A stretch of 64,000 nucleotides of DNA from Methylobacterium sp. Leaf465 (GCF_001424705.1 NZ_LMRA01000002.1:62001-126000), one strand, 5' to 3'. Numbered from the stretch's first letter, positions 49,323 through 58,167 are shown. Notes: a model not told the origin generated them from the sequence alone. Made by a program: numbers and translations.

Positions 49323-50135
49323 TCAGGGCGTATCGGGCGCGCGCCGCGCGTTGGGGGTCGGACGCGGCCGGGCAGCATGGTGACGCTGGCGGGATGTCCC
49401 GAGCAGCGATCGGCGCAGGGCAATTCCGATCAGCCCCCAGGAGCGGACGAAGTAGCGGCGGAATAGCCGGTGCGGCGCGTGCCAGAACCGGAAGAACCAC
49501 TCGAGCCCGAAGCGCTGCATCAGGGCGGGCGCGCGGGGCACCAGCCCGGCCGCGACGTTCAGCGCTTCACCGACGGCCAGGACCACGGGACCGCCGAGGG
49601 CATTTCCTTGGCGGTCGACCCAGATTTCCGAGCGCGGCGCACCGACGCCGAAGACCAGGAGGGTCGTCCCGTGCGCCCGCACCGCCGCACAGAGTTGCGC
49701 CCCATAGGTCTCATCGTTCTCGAATCCGAAGTGCGGCACCGTGAAGGCGATCGACGCGCGCGGGATCCCCTCCGCCACCAGGCGCTCGGTGAGGTGGAGC
49801 CCGACGGCCTCCGTCGAGCAGACGAGGAAAATCTGCTGGCCGGCAGGCCATGGCGCAGCGAAGGCGGCCGCGATCAGATCGTGGCCCGTGACCCGCTGTG
49901 CCGATCGGCCCCCGCGGAGCCGGGCGAGCCAGACGAGGGGCATGCCGTCGAGGGTGTGAGCGACGGCGCCCTCATACGCTTTCCGGAACGCCGCGTTCTC
50001 CGACAGCGTAACGATGTGATCGAGGTTCGCGGTGACGATCATGCGCGGCCGAGTCGCCGGCTGGCGGGCCGAGGTCGCGAGGATGTCGGAGGCCGATCCG
50101 GGCGTGAACGTGATGTCAAATAAGCGAACGCTCAT
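49323..50135 (-). CDS. WecB/TagA/CpsF family glycosyltransferase
   Basis: The 270-residue product belongs to GT26, which adds UDP-activated ManNAcA, Glc or similar sugars to lipid-linked precursors. Conserved blocks are NLDHIVTLSENAAFRKAYEGA, HTLDGMPLVWLARLRG (catalytic Asp region), VTGHDLIAAAF, FLVCSTEAVG and LLVFGVGAPRSEIWVDRQGN. A basic C-terminal tail (RLFRRYFVRSWGLIGIALRR) probably gives membrane association. Start ATG at 50135. It is the last gene of a leftward exopolysaccharide locus. Confidence 0.9.
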   Translation of the reverse strand: MSVRLFDITFTPGSASDILATSARQPATRPRMIVTANLDHIVTLSENAAFRKAYEGAVAHTLDGMPLVWLARLRGGRSAQRVTGHDLIAAAFAAPWPAGQQIFLVCSTEAVGLHLTERLVAEGIPRASIAFTVPHFGFENDETYGAQLCAAVRAHGTTLLVFGVGAPRSEIWVDRQGNALGGPVVLAVGEALNVAAGLVPRAPALMQRFGLEWFFRFWHAPHRLFRRYFVRSWGLIGIALRRSLLGTSRQRHHAARPRPTPNARRAPDTP

Positions 50136-50279
50136 GTCATCGCCTTTGGGACCTGTCCCGTGCGCACCCCGAGGATGAGCGACGGGAACCCGGGGCTGAT
50201 CCATCGCGCCTCGGGGGAGGCTGGCGCGGGGGAGGTTTGAGGGGATCGATCGTGGGAGCCGTGGCGGACGGCGCTGCGT

Positions 50280-51761
50280 TCAGGCATCGACAGCTCGGAA
50301 GCTGCGGGCCCCGGTCGACCCGCTCGTCCGAGGCGGACGGGTCATCACGCGTCGGTCGCGACGGGCCCCGAGCCAGAGAGCGGCGGCGGCGCCGAGACCC
50401 ATGCCCAGTAGCAGGGCGAGCGGCAGCACCAGCTTGGGGGAGGGTGGCCAGGCTCGGCTCCGCGGCGGCGTCGCCGTCGAAATGACCCGCACGTTGGAGC
50501 TGTTCACGCGCTCCTGTTCGTTGGTCTCCCGTGAGCGGCGCAGGAATGCCTCGTAGATCGACCGCCGGGCATCGAGCTCGCGCTCGAGTTCGCGCAGGCC
50601 GACATTGGCGCGATCGTTGCCCGCCGTCTCGGTCTTGGCCCGCTCCAGGCTCCGGCGTACGGCGGACTCGCTCGCCACGGCCCGGTCGTAGTCCTTCTGC
50701 GAGGTGTCGATGATGCGCTCCTTCTCGCGCTGGATCAGGCGTTGTAGATCGCGCTGCTGCGCATACTGGTCGGCCATGGCCGGGTGGCGGTCGCCGAGGC
50801 GCTGGGCGAGTTCCGCGGTGTTGCGCGAGAGCGTCGCGTATTGCTGCCGCAGGTTCTGCATCTCGAGGGATTGCAGCATCTCCGGCAGGGCGGTCCCGGC
50901 TTCGCCGGTGCGCATGTGCCGCGCCTGATCGAGGCGGGCCTTGGCCTCGGCCATTTTCAGGGTCGCGGTGACGAGCTGTTGGTTGAGGTCGCTGAGCTGC
51001 TGGTCGCTCAGGAGGCGCCCGCTCGACGTCACCAGCTTGTTCGTCACCCGATATTGCAGGACCCTGCGCTCGGCCTCCTCGACCGATTGGCGCAGCGTCG
51101 TCAAACGGCCCGACAGGGCCTCGGAGACACGGCGCGCCGCATCGGTGCGCGCTGCCGCATCCTCCGCGAAATACGCGTCCGCGATGGCATTGGCGATCCG
51201 GGCCGACTTCTCCGGGTCCCGGGTCTGGACGTAGACGTCGATGACGAATGTCCGTTCGGCCCGACGCACGCCGAGCTTGAGGCGGAGGTTGTCGAGGGCG
51301 AGATTGACCGGCTCGCGGCTCGCCGGCGGCGGCTCCATGCCGAGGAGCGCCTTGAGGCTCAGCACCAGAGGATTTGTCGAGGCTGCGGGAACGAACTCCT
51401 CGTCCCGCGTCAGATCGAGGCGGTCGATGACTCGCCGCAGGACGTTGTCGGACTGCATCACCCGCGTCTGGCTCTCGGCGATCGAGACGCCGCTATCCGC
51501 CTGGGGCTGCCGGTTGCTCAAGTCGTTCTGGATCACCGGAAGATCGGCCGGATCGACCAGGATCTGCGTCACGGCGGTGTAAGTCGGTGTCACGGCGTTC
51601 AGCAGCACCACGGCGAGGATCACGGCCGCGAGCCCGCCGAGCAGGATCACGCCGGTGCCGCGCCACAGGCGACGCAGGATCAGGCCGCTGTCGAGCCCGC
51701 TCGGTACTCTGGTCTCGAGGATCACCGGCTCGCCACGGACCGGGCTTCCGAAGTCGAACAT
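50280..51761 (-). CDS. Wzz/GumC-type exopolysaccharide chain-length protein
   Basis: The 493-residue product has the polysaccharide co-polymerase layout. A first transmembrane helix (GVILLGGLAAVILAVVLLNA) and the YTAVTQILVDP beta segment come first. A long periplasmic coiled coil (~200-420) contains LERELDARRSIYEAFLRR. A second transmembrane helix near the end (LVLPLALLLGMGLGAAAALWLG) is preceded by a Pro-rich segment (ATPPRSRAWPPSP). No tyrosine-kinase domain is attached, unlike many Wzc proteins. It controls polymer length or export with neighbouring transferases. Confidence 0.92.
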   Translation of the reverse strand: MFDFGSPVRGEPVILETRVPSGLDSGLILRRLWRGTGVILLGGLAAVILAVVLLNAVTPTYTAVTQILVDPADLPVIQNDLSNRQPQADSGVSIAESQTRVMQSDNVLRRVIDRLDLTRDEEFVPAASTNPLVLSLKALLGMEPPPASREPVNLALDNLRLKLGVRRAERTFVIDVYVQTRDPEKSARIANAIADAYFAEDAAARTDAARRVSEALSGRLTTLRQSVEEAERRVLQYRVTNKLVTSSGRLLSDQQLSDLNQQLVTATLKMAEAKARLDQARHMRTGEAGTALPEMLQSLEMQNLRQQYATLSRNTAELAQRLGDRHPAMADQYAQQRDLQRLIQREKERIIDTSQKDYDRAVASESAVRRSLERAKTETAGNDRANVGLRELERELDARRSIYEAFLRRSRETNEQERVNSSNVRVISTATPPRSRAWPPSPKLVLPLALLLGMGLGAAAALWLGARRDRRVMTRPPRTSGSTGARSFRAVDA

Positions 51762-52074
51762 CTGTCTCGTCTCCCGACCTGGTCGCCGCTCGCGCGGTTC
51801 TTGTCTTCCGCCTCGAACAACTCTGTTCCAGTTTTGTCGCCGGTCTGTTTCGAAACGGAACAGGCGCCCACCGAAAAGTCCTCAACAACGTCGTCTGCGC
51901 AGAACCTATGCCAAGGGAGCTGCTGCGCTGTGCGTCGCGATGGCCGCACCCCACGATGTTCTCGTCCAAGCCGGGAATCGAGATGATATTGGCAAGAACA
52001 GGCTTGATGACAGGTTGCGATCTACGTAGTCCGCCGGACCTTCGTCATTTGCCTGTGCACAACTGCGCCCGACG
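51762..52074. other. Intergenic region with an inverted repeat (313 bp)
   Basis: No supported gene. It lies upstream of the Wzz-type gene and downstream of the glycosyltransferase ending at 52075. CTGTTTCGAAACGGAACAG at 51845-51863 is a near-palindrome (arms CTGTTTCG and CGGAACAG, one mismatch) about 85 bases before the Wzz start and could be an operator. The region is less GC-rich, as expected for a promoter. Confidence 0.4.
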
Positions 52075-53181
52075 TCATGCTGGGTCATGATTGGGTGGCT
52101 GTACGAGCCGATCTTCCGCGACCTCGTAGGCGGATGGGCCGACCTTTAGAAATGTCGAGAAACACGCCGCGTCCCCGGCGGCCAAGCGGTTCCAGCGTGC
52201 CACGTTGGCCCGGGCGGCCGCCGGGACCCCTGCGAATGCGGGATTCTCGACCCAAGCGAGGATCGCGGCCGCGGCACCCTCCGGATCGGAGGGTTCGATC
52301 TGCAAACCGGAGCCGGCCAGGACTTCGGAGAAGACCGGTCCGTGCGGTGAGACGACCGGAAGCCCGCCGTGCTGAGCCTCGAGGAGCGGCAACCCGAGCC
52401 CCTCGGCCTTCGAAGTCGAGAGCAGGAGATGACACCGGGCGACGAGGCCGCGCAGGGCCCCGTCGTCGAGATAGCCGTGCAGGGTGAGGAACGGCGGCGG
52501 TGCGGCGAGAAACGCATGGTGTCCCCAGCCGACCCGGCCGACCACATGGAGTTCCGCCGCGACCCCGCCCGCATTCAGGGCTGCGACGATCGCGAGCGCG
52601 GACGGGTAGTCCTTCCGCGGCTCGATGGTCCCGATGCAGAGCAGCCGAAGCGGCATGCCGGGGGCGGGCGGCGGGCCTGCGGGCAGGTCGGTGAGTCCGA
52701 ATACATCGCGCACGGCGGGCCGCAGCAGGGCCACCAGGGCCTCGCGGGCGCAGAAGGTCCTTACCGCCTCTCCGGTGGTGCGGGAGTTGACGAGGAAGGT
52801 GCGCCCGAAGCGCAGCGCGAAGGCGAAGCTCGGCGCCATGTAGAGGCGGCTCTTCCAGCTGAGGTCGTTTGGGCGCGTCAGCAGAAAGGTGTCGTGCACA
52901 TACGTGATGCATTGGCGACGGCGCAGGACCGAGAGCGGCCCCGGGGGGAACCCCGGAAAGAGGAACAGGGCCGAGGGATCGCGCAGGGCCCGTAGGGGCA
53001 GGCCGAGATGCTGGGCCGCGATCATGCCGGCGATCCCGCGCGCCCGGACCGTGGTGACAGGGTGCGGATGGAGCGTGTCGGACGTGAACAGGTCGAGGGC
53101 GACGCGCTCGATCCCGGTGACGTGCCCGCGCAGATGGGTGTGATCGAGATAGAGGCGGCGCGGCTCGGACGGCACGGTCAT
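52075..53181 (-). CDS. Family 4-type (GT-B) glycosyltransferase
   Basis: The 368-residue product starts MTVPSEPRRLYLDHT at the ATG overlapping the previous stop (ATGA). It has the N-terminal HLRGHVTGIERVALDLF glycine loop of GT-B enzymes, a middle segment YVHDTFLLTRP, and the C-terminal nucleotide-sugar domain with LCIGTIEPRKDYPSAL, LHGYLDDGALRGLVARC and the E-x7-E motif in STSKAEGLGLPLLEAQHGGLPV. It probably adds a sugar to the exopolysaccharide repeat. Confidence 0.9.
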   Translation of the reverse strand: MTVPSEPRRLYLDHTHLRGHVTGIERVALDLFTSDTLHPHPVTTVRARGIAGMIAAQHLGLPLRALRDPSALFLFPGFPPGPLSVLRRRQCITYVHDTFLLTRPNDLSWKSRLYMAPSFAFALRFGRTFLVNSRTTGEAVRTFCAREALVALLRPAVRDVFGLTDLPAGPPPAPGMPLRLLCIGTIEPRKDYPSALAIVAALNAGGVAAELHVVGRVGWGHHAFLAAPPPFLTLHGYLDDGALRGLVARCHLLLSTSKAEGLGLPLLEAQHGGLPVVSPHGPVFSEVLAGSGLQIEPSDPEGAAAAILAWVENPAFAGVPAAARANVARWNRLAAGDAACFSTFLKVGPSAYEVAEDRLVQPPNHDPA

Positions 53182-55277
53182 CGCGCCTCTCCGCCGGGAA
53201 CGGGCCGGAACGTTCTCCGAAGCGCCGCGACCGCGTAGAGGAGCCGGCGCAGCCACGGCGGCATGTCGCGACCCACGAGAGCGTGCTTGGCCCGCCGGGC
53301 CAAGCGGACTCCCCGCGACGCGTCGCCGGGGATCAGGCCCGTACGTCCGGGCGCGCGGTCCAACGCCATCGCGAAGGTCGACAGCATCTCCGGCGCGAAG
53401 CGGAGACGTCCGGCCCCGGCCGAGGCCGGCAGGATCCCGCGCGCGACGAACACGTCGTTCAGGCGCATCGCACAGGCGGCGTGGCTGTTGCGGCTCTCGA
53501 GGGCGATCCGCCCCAGGGCTCCCAGGCGTCTGCGCTCGGAAGCATCGGCGATCAGCGCTCGGAGTGCGTCCTCGAGGGCGCCCCCGTCCGGTGAGACGAG
53601 GCGGCCCGAGACCCCGTCCAGGACGGCGGTGGCGAGACCGGTAGTGCGATAGGCGACGGTCGGAGTTCCGCACAGCCCGGCTTCGACGGGGGTTTGGCCG
53701 AACGTCTCCTGGCGGCTCGCCGTGATGGCGAGATCACAGGCACCGTACCAGGCTGCCAGCGTCGCCTCGTCGCCGATGGGACCCGCCGCGATCAAATCCG
53801 GGATTCCCAGGGAATCCGGATCGTCGAGCCGCCCGACCGCGACGAAACGGAGCCCCGGCCGGGCGACCCGGCGCAGGATCGCGGTCAGCTCGGTGGTCCC
53901 CTTGCTGGGCGCGTCCGCGATCACGGCGGCGAACATGACGAGGACGTCACCGGACGGCAAGCCGAGTTCGCGCCGCAGGGCTTCCCGCGATCCGGGCCGG
54001 AACACCCCCGTCGGAAAAGCCAGGTCGATGCGGTGGACGCGTGTCCCCTCCGGCGCCAGCGCGCGCGCCGCGGATTCCGACCAGTCGGAGGCCGCGAGCA
54101 GGAAGGGTCCCTCGGGTCCCGCGAGGATCGCCTGCTTTTCCGCATAAACGCCGGCGATCCGCTGCGGCAGCAACTGCGGATAGGCGTTGGGCGAGGGGCA
54201 GCGGGCGTCGCATCCCTCGGCGATGATCGGGCAGCCGGACGGGGAGGCGCAGCGCCCGGTGACGGGGAAGAGATCGTGCAGAACGGCGGCGACCGGAACG
54301 GTGCGGGCGAGCCGCCCCAGGATCGTGGTGCGGCGGGTCGCGCCATGAAGGTTACCCGCCAGGACAACATCGTAGCCGCCCTGCGACAGGGCATGCTCCG
54401 TCTGCGGAAACCGCTCGACCCACTCGGCCGCGGCCGGCGGCGATTCTGCCCCGAGGCAGTGATCGCCGACGGCGTGGCCGGCAAGGGCAAGCGCATCGCA
54501 TAGGCGCCGGTGGGCGATCCCGGCGCCGCCAAGCTGACCCTGGTCGGTCAGGCTAGCCACCGAGAGGCCGGAGGCCATCGCGGGCGCAACGTTGCCCGGC
54601 GCATAGTGCAGGAGCACCGGTCGGCCTACGCGTGCGAGTGCGGCGCCCTGTCGGACGAGGTGGGGCCAGAGGGCGGCTACTGGATGCGCGGCCTCGGGGT
54701 CGAGGCCGCCGGCGGCCTGCACGCAGGAGCGCTTGAGCAGAACCTCGCCGCCGGTGAAGGGAGCGAGCGGCCCGTCCGGCGGCGCGGGATCGACGAGCGT
54801 CCCCGGCGCCGCCGCCGGTGCGTCGAGACCGAGTGGTCCCATATCGAAGACGACTCGCAGGCCGACGACGACATCGGCGCCACTGAGAAGGAATTGCAGG
54901 CCAAGGGCCGCGAGCGCATCCGGGGCCAGAAGATCCCCCGGACGAAGGACCAGAAGAGCGTCCCACCCCTCGTCCGCGACGATGACGGGCAACTGCACCG
55001 CGCCCTCTGCCAACGGGATGAGGTCGTGGCGGAGGTTCGGATAGCCCTGAGCCTCCACGGACGCCCGGGTGGCGGCGAGCGGCCCGTCGCACGAGCCATG
55101 GACCAGCGTGACGACACGCAGGCGAGGCCAGGCACGATTCGTCAAGGGCGGAACGACCAGAGCGGGACGGGGTGGTCCGAAGGGCCAGGCCGCGATGCCA
55201 TGCGCACGGGGTCCGAAGCGGTCCGCGACTCCATCGACCGTCGGCTGCGCGACGGATCTGTCCGATAAGTCCGTCAC
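53178..55277 (-). CDS. Two-domain glycosyltransferase (GT-A-like plus GT-B)
   Basis: The frame is open from a GTG at 55439; I use the GTG at 55277 because the sequence further upstream looks non-coding, but the start is uncertain. Residues ~45-260 resemble a family 2 transferase (LRVVTLVHGSCDGPLAATRASVEAQGYPN, LVLRPGDLLAPDALAAL, FTGGEVLLKRS) without a clear DxD motif. Residues ~265-640 form a GT-B transferase with LGGAGIAHRRLCDALALAGH, VLHDLFPVTGRC and the C-terminal ITASRQETFGQTPVEAGLCGTP (E-x7-E). A cysteine-rich loop (CASPSGCPIIAEGCDARC) in the middle is a mark of a particular GT4 subset. The tail is basic. Confidence 0.85.
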   Translation of the reverse strand: MTDLSDRSVAQPTVDGVADRFGPRAHGIAAWPFGPPRPALVVPPLTNRAWPRLRVVTLVHGSCDGPLAATRASVEAQGYPNLRHDLIPLAEGAVQLPVIVADEGWDALLVLRPGDLLAPDALAALGLQFLLSGADVVVGLRVVFDMGPLGLDAPAAAPGTLVDPAPPDGPLAPFTGGEVLLKRSCVQAAGGLDPEAAHPVAALWPHLVRQGAALARVGRPVLLHYAPGNVAPAMASGLSVASLTDQGQLGGAGIAHRRLCDALALAGHAVGDHCLGAESPPAAAEWVERFPQTEHALSQGGYDVVLAGNLHGATRRTTILGRLARTVPVAAVLHDLFPVTGRCASPSGCPIIAEGCDARCPSPNAYPQLLPQRIAGVYAEKQAILAGPEGPFLLAASDWSESAARALAPEGTRVHRIDLAFPTGVFRPGSREALRRELGLPSGDVLVMFAAVIADAPSKGTTELTAILRRVARPGLRFVAVGRLDDPDSLGIPDLIAAGPIGDEATLAAWYGACDLAITASRQETFGQTPVEAGLCGTPTVAYRTTGLATAVLDGVSGRLVSPDGGALEDALRALIADASERRRLGALGRIALESRNSHAACAMRLNDVFVARGILPASAGAGRLRFAPEMLSTFAMALDRAPGRTGLIPGDASRGVRLARRAKHALVGRDMPPWLRRLLYAVAALRRTFRPVPGGEAR

Positions 55278-55632
55278 GCTTGCCCGATCACCCTTCGCCC
55301 GACCACTGCTTGCCTGGGCGCCGTCGGGAATGCCGAGGGCCGCCGCACAGGATGCGGGGGAAGATCTGAATCGTCCGTATGCGCGGAGCTGAATTCCGGC
55401 GGACGACCCCGACGTACCCCCAACGTGCGATCGCCTCACTCCAGACGGACAGTCCGAGCGGACAGGGGCTTGCCTGTCACGCGAACGCGCGGGCCGAATT
55501 TTCAGGCGAAGAGGGACGTCGATCGGCCGAGATCGTGACGTCGCGAGGCGCTCCCGTCAGGATAATTCGCACGAAAAGCCGGACAGCTTCTGGTGTTCGA
55601 TGATCTCGGGAAAGACAGGGTCTTGATGATAC
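55278..55632. other. Region without a supported gene (355 bp)
   Basis: Short overlapping frames only. I see no riboswitch or terminator with a T run. It is bounded by the glycosyltransferase start and the tRNA-Pro remnant, and probably includes the promoter of the exopolysaccharide genes. Confidence 0.5.
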
Positions 55633-55679
55633 TGGTCGGAGTGGCAGGATTTGAACCTGCGACCCCCACGTCCCGAACG
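55633..55679 (-). pseudogene. Truncated tRNA-Pro(CGG) 3' half, att-like site
   Basis: On the minus strand the sequence from CGTTCGGGACGTGGGGGTCG through a complete T arm (GCAGG-TTCAAAT-CCTGC) to CACTCCG-A-CCA is the 3' half of a tRNA-Pro with CGG anticodon. The 5' side is absent: the base pairs needed for the anticodon stem (CCACG) and the acceptor strand (CGGAGTG) are not present to the right of 55679. Such 3' fragments with CCA are left at one end when an element integrates into a tRNA gene. Confidence 0.8.
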
Positions 55680-55828
55680 GCGTGCCCGCCCATTTCCACC
55701 TCGCGCCACCCGGTTCGGGTCCCATCTGAGAATCGCGATTCAGACAACGTTCTCAACCCCTAAGGTAGGGAACCCCGTGCCGTGCCGTTCCGCGGGGTGC
55801 CCTACCATTCCGCTCCGTTCCGCCCTGA

Positions 55829-55850
55829 AAACTTGGCGCAAACTTGGCGC
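55829..55850. repeat. Tandem 11-bp direct repeat
   Basis: AAACTTGGCGC occurs twice head to tail (55829-55839 and 55840-55850), 150 bases inside the presumed element end. Repeated GTTCCG motifs lie just to the left. Paired short direct repeats near an att core are typical arm-type binding sites of tyrosine recombinases, but no recombinase gene is visible. Confidence 0.5.
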
Positions 55851-55887
55851 GGCGTGCTTCATTCTCCGCACGCCCTGGCGGCCTTCG

Positions 55888-56652
55888 TCAGCCCCTGCTC
55901 CGCTCCTGGTAGGTCTCGACGAGGAACGTCGCGATGGCGCCGGCCGCGTTGACTGCGAGGCTCGCGTGCCGGGGCGACGGTCGGACCCGGGGCCGCTCCT
56001 CCGTCGGCGGGTCGTCGGCATGCGCATCCGAGAACCGGTTCCGCAGGGTGCCGAGCCCGTTCACCAGGTTCATGGCGCCGCCGAGGATGGCCCGGATCGG
56101 CTCCTCCCGGTGCTGGTCAGGGGCGAGCTTCAGTCCGCGGGCGACGGCGCCGTAGAGCTTGGGCAGATCGTCCTTCGGGGCGTAGGCGATCCCGAGCCCG
56201 TCGAGGATATGCTTGCACACCGCCTCCAGCAGAGTGCGCGCGACCGTGATGGCGCCCTCGGGATCGGCGGTCCGGCGCGCCAGGGCCTTGGCCCAGACCG
56301 CATGCACGCCGTCGGCGTCGAACGAGGCGAGCGCGTCCCCTACGACAGCGTCCCCGGGAGCCCGGTTGCGCCCTTCGAGGTGGTCCATGACCGGTGCGAA
56401 GGCATCCCGTATGTAGGTCCGCCGCTCCTCGTACCGGTCAAGCCGAGGCTTGATGTGGGACCAGAACGCCCCGAGATCGCGGCAGGTCCGGACGAACTCC
56501 GGCAGCATTGGCTTGAGCTCGCCGTCGGCGAGGACCTCCCGGCGCAGGTACTCGTAGGCGTGTCCGTCGGGCGAGCCCCCGGTCGCCCGCGAGGTGAGGA
56601 TACCCTCCATCATCGCCACCTGCTCGATGCGGGTCTCGGGTATGTCGTCCAT
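55888..56652 (-). CDS. Abortive-infection (Abi_C domain) protein (254 aa)
   Basis: Start ATG at 56652 (MDDIPETRIEQ); an upstream one at 56739 would add 29 residues. The C-terminal ~120 residues carry the Abi_C pattern: AITVARTLLEAVCKHIL, LPKLYGAVARGLKLAPDQHREEPIRAILGG, then GLGTLRNRFSDAH and a closing helix AGAIATFLVETYQ. Abi_C proteins are found in phage-exclusion systems. The N-terminal ~130 residues are helical and not recognised. It is the first gene inside the tRNA-Pro-bounded segment. Confidence 0.75.
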   Translation of the reverse strand: MDDIPETRIEQVAMMEGILTSRATGGSPDGHAYEYLRREVLADGELKPMLPEFVRTCRDLGAFWSHIKPRLDRYEERRTYIRDAFAPVMDHLEGRNRAPGDAVVGDALASFDADGVHAVWAKALARRTADPEGAITVARTLLEAVCKHILDGLGIAYAPKDDLPKLYGAVARGLKLAPDQHREEPIRAILGGAMNLVNGLGTLRNRFSDAHADDPPTEERPRVRPSPRHASLAVNAAGAIATFLVETYQERSRG

Positions 56653-56760
56653 CGGGTCCCTCAGCGTTGCGCCCAGGCTATCGTCGTGCCGCGAGGGGTG
56701 CACGTGCGCACGCGAGATGCGCGCACGGTAACTCTCCACGTGGCAGGCTGATGCACCTAG

Positions 56761-57333
56761 CTAAAAGTCGATGTCCCGGAGCGCCTCGGCGTCCTCCGGC
56801 AGGATCTCGCCCGTGCTGCGTGCCACGGGCTTGACCGTTGGCTTCCTGACCCTCGGCTTCGGGTCCCAAGGGTATGGCGGCCCGTAGGCCTCCAGCCACA
56901 TAGCGCGTTTGGGAAGCCATGTTTCAGCGCTATATAGAGCCTTGGCTACTCGCACCTGTCCGGCCTCGCAATAGAGGAATCGCTGCGTGTAGCGCATCTC
57001 GCCATACCGCCGCTCATCCTTGCGGCGCTTCACCGAGACTATGAGCGGCGTCTCGTCATACCGTGCTCGGAACTCGTCTCCGAACTTGTCGAAGATCAAG
57101 CACAGCCCGACGGTTTCATGAGTGTCGGGCGCGCGGAAAAGCTTGGCCTTGAATGGCTGCTTCATGAGGACTGCCCTAGCATCGTCCGTGATGTCAGCCC
57201 TCTGCCAGTGGTGGTTACGCTGCAGGACGGCTGGGTCCGAGGTGACCAAGCGCTCGAAGAACTCAAACCTGGGACTCAGGCTCAGTCTTACCGCCTCGGG
57301 TTCGAACCACCGGAATTTGCGCCATCTCGACAT
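56761..57333 (-). CDS. Hypothetical protein (190 aa), island gene
   Basis: Not recognised. Start ATG at 57333 (MSRWRKFRWFEPEAVRL). The first third is basic and aromatic (RFEFFERLVTSDPAVLQRNHHWQRADIT). The centre has strands TVGLCLIFDKFGDEFRARY and PLIVSVKRRKDERRYGEMRYTQRFLYCE, and a Pro/Lys-rich tail follows (KPRVRKPTVKPVARSTG). The DNA is visibly less GC-rich than the flanks (around 56900-57050), with codons such as ATA and TTG that are rare in neighbours. Acquired DNA is inferred. Transcribed leftward with the Abi_C gene, 108 bases apart. Confidence 0.6.
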   Translation of the reverse strand: MSRWRKFRWFEPEAVRLSLSPRFEFFERLVTSDPAVLQRNHHWQRADITDDARAVLMKQPFKAKLFRAPDTHETVGLCLIFDKFGDEFRARYDETPLIVSVKRRKDERRYGEMRYTQRFLYCEAGQVRVAKALYSAETWLPKRAMWLEAYGPPYPWDPKPRVRKPTVKPVARSTGEILPEDAEALRDIDF

Positions 57334-57516
57334 GTGAGTTGAGTACCGTGGCGGCGGTTACCGGGCACTCAACGCTGCGGCCGGTCCCGCCTTACCAGAG
57401 TATTAAACCACAGGCCGGGAATCCGACGATCCGTTTTGCCAACGCCAGATCCGACCCTGGCAAGGTGCCCTCCATCGGCTCGGGCGGTCCCCGGGCCTCA
57501 GTGTGGGGAGTGCGAC

Positions 57517-58167
57517 ATGCGCGGCATCAAGCTCGTGGGGGACTACGTTTTCGAGAGGATCGGACTGGAGGCCCAGGAGGTGTACCGGCAGAACTTGCTG
57601 CAGGCGATCAGGGGCGACTGCGACGACCCACTACACAACAAGCTCGGCAATGTAGGCGCGGGCGTAAGTACCTCTTCCCTGGACGAGAACGGGCAACTCA
57701 GCGACGACCGCCTGAGGGACTACCTTGACTCCATGCATCTCGCTCGGGTGGATTCGGCGTACTCTGACGACTGGTACTGGCGGTTCGTCCTCGAACTTGC
57801 GTTCCAACGCAGGGGTTTTGGGTCCTTTCAAGAGCGGGTTCGCCCTCTCTACGTGCAGGCTACCGGCATGAGCGACAGGTTCGCGTTCTCGGATGAGGGG
57901 CAGACGTTCTGCGAACAACTCATGCACGCGTGGCTGCACCTCCCGGGGTGCCGGGAATTCGGCTTCTCGCTGACGCCGGCGTCGATCAGGCTCTACGAGC
58001 GGGCTGGTATCGCGCCGCACGTCGCGGTGATCCCGGCAAAGCGGGGCGGCACGCCCACGGCCTATGTGTCGGACGAACTCCGGGAGGCGCTAGCGACCTG
58101 GAAAGGGCGCTCGGAGGGCTCCTCGGTTGGTCGCCGCTTGCGCAGGCCGAGTCTGCTGTCCGCATAG
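57517..58167 (+). CDS. Hypothetical protein (216 aa), island gene
   Basis: Not recognised. The ATG at 57517 (MRGIKLVGDYVFERIGL) is chosen over one at 57436 because the added part looks like translated non-coding DNA. The protein is predominantly helical, acidic in the first half (SDDRLRDYLDSMHLARVDSAYSDDWYWRF), and has no signal or membrane segment. Its tail is basic (RRLRRPSLLSA). It is divergent from the gene at 56761-57333 with 183 bases between starts, so they may share a control region. Codon use is mixed, and transfer is inferred from position. Confidence 0.6.
   Translation: MRGIKLVGDYVFERIGLEAQEVYRQNLLQAIRGDCDDPLHNKLGNVGAGVSTSSLDENGQLSDDRLRDYLDSMHLARVDSAYSDDWYWRFVLELAFQRRGFGSFQERVRPLYVQATGMSDRFAFSDEGQTFCEQLMHAWLHLPGCREFGFSLTPASIRLYERAGIAPHVAVIPAKRGGTPTAYVSDELREALATWKGRSEGSSVGRRLRRPSLLSA

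Noticed and set aside
55633-55725. Complete tRNA-Pro gene
   Set aside because: Anticodon loop, T arm and acceptor 3' strand are present, but no matching 5' acceptor strand, D arm or paired anticodon stem could be built from the bases to the right.
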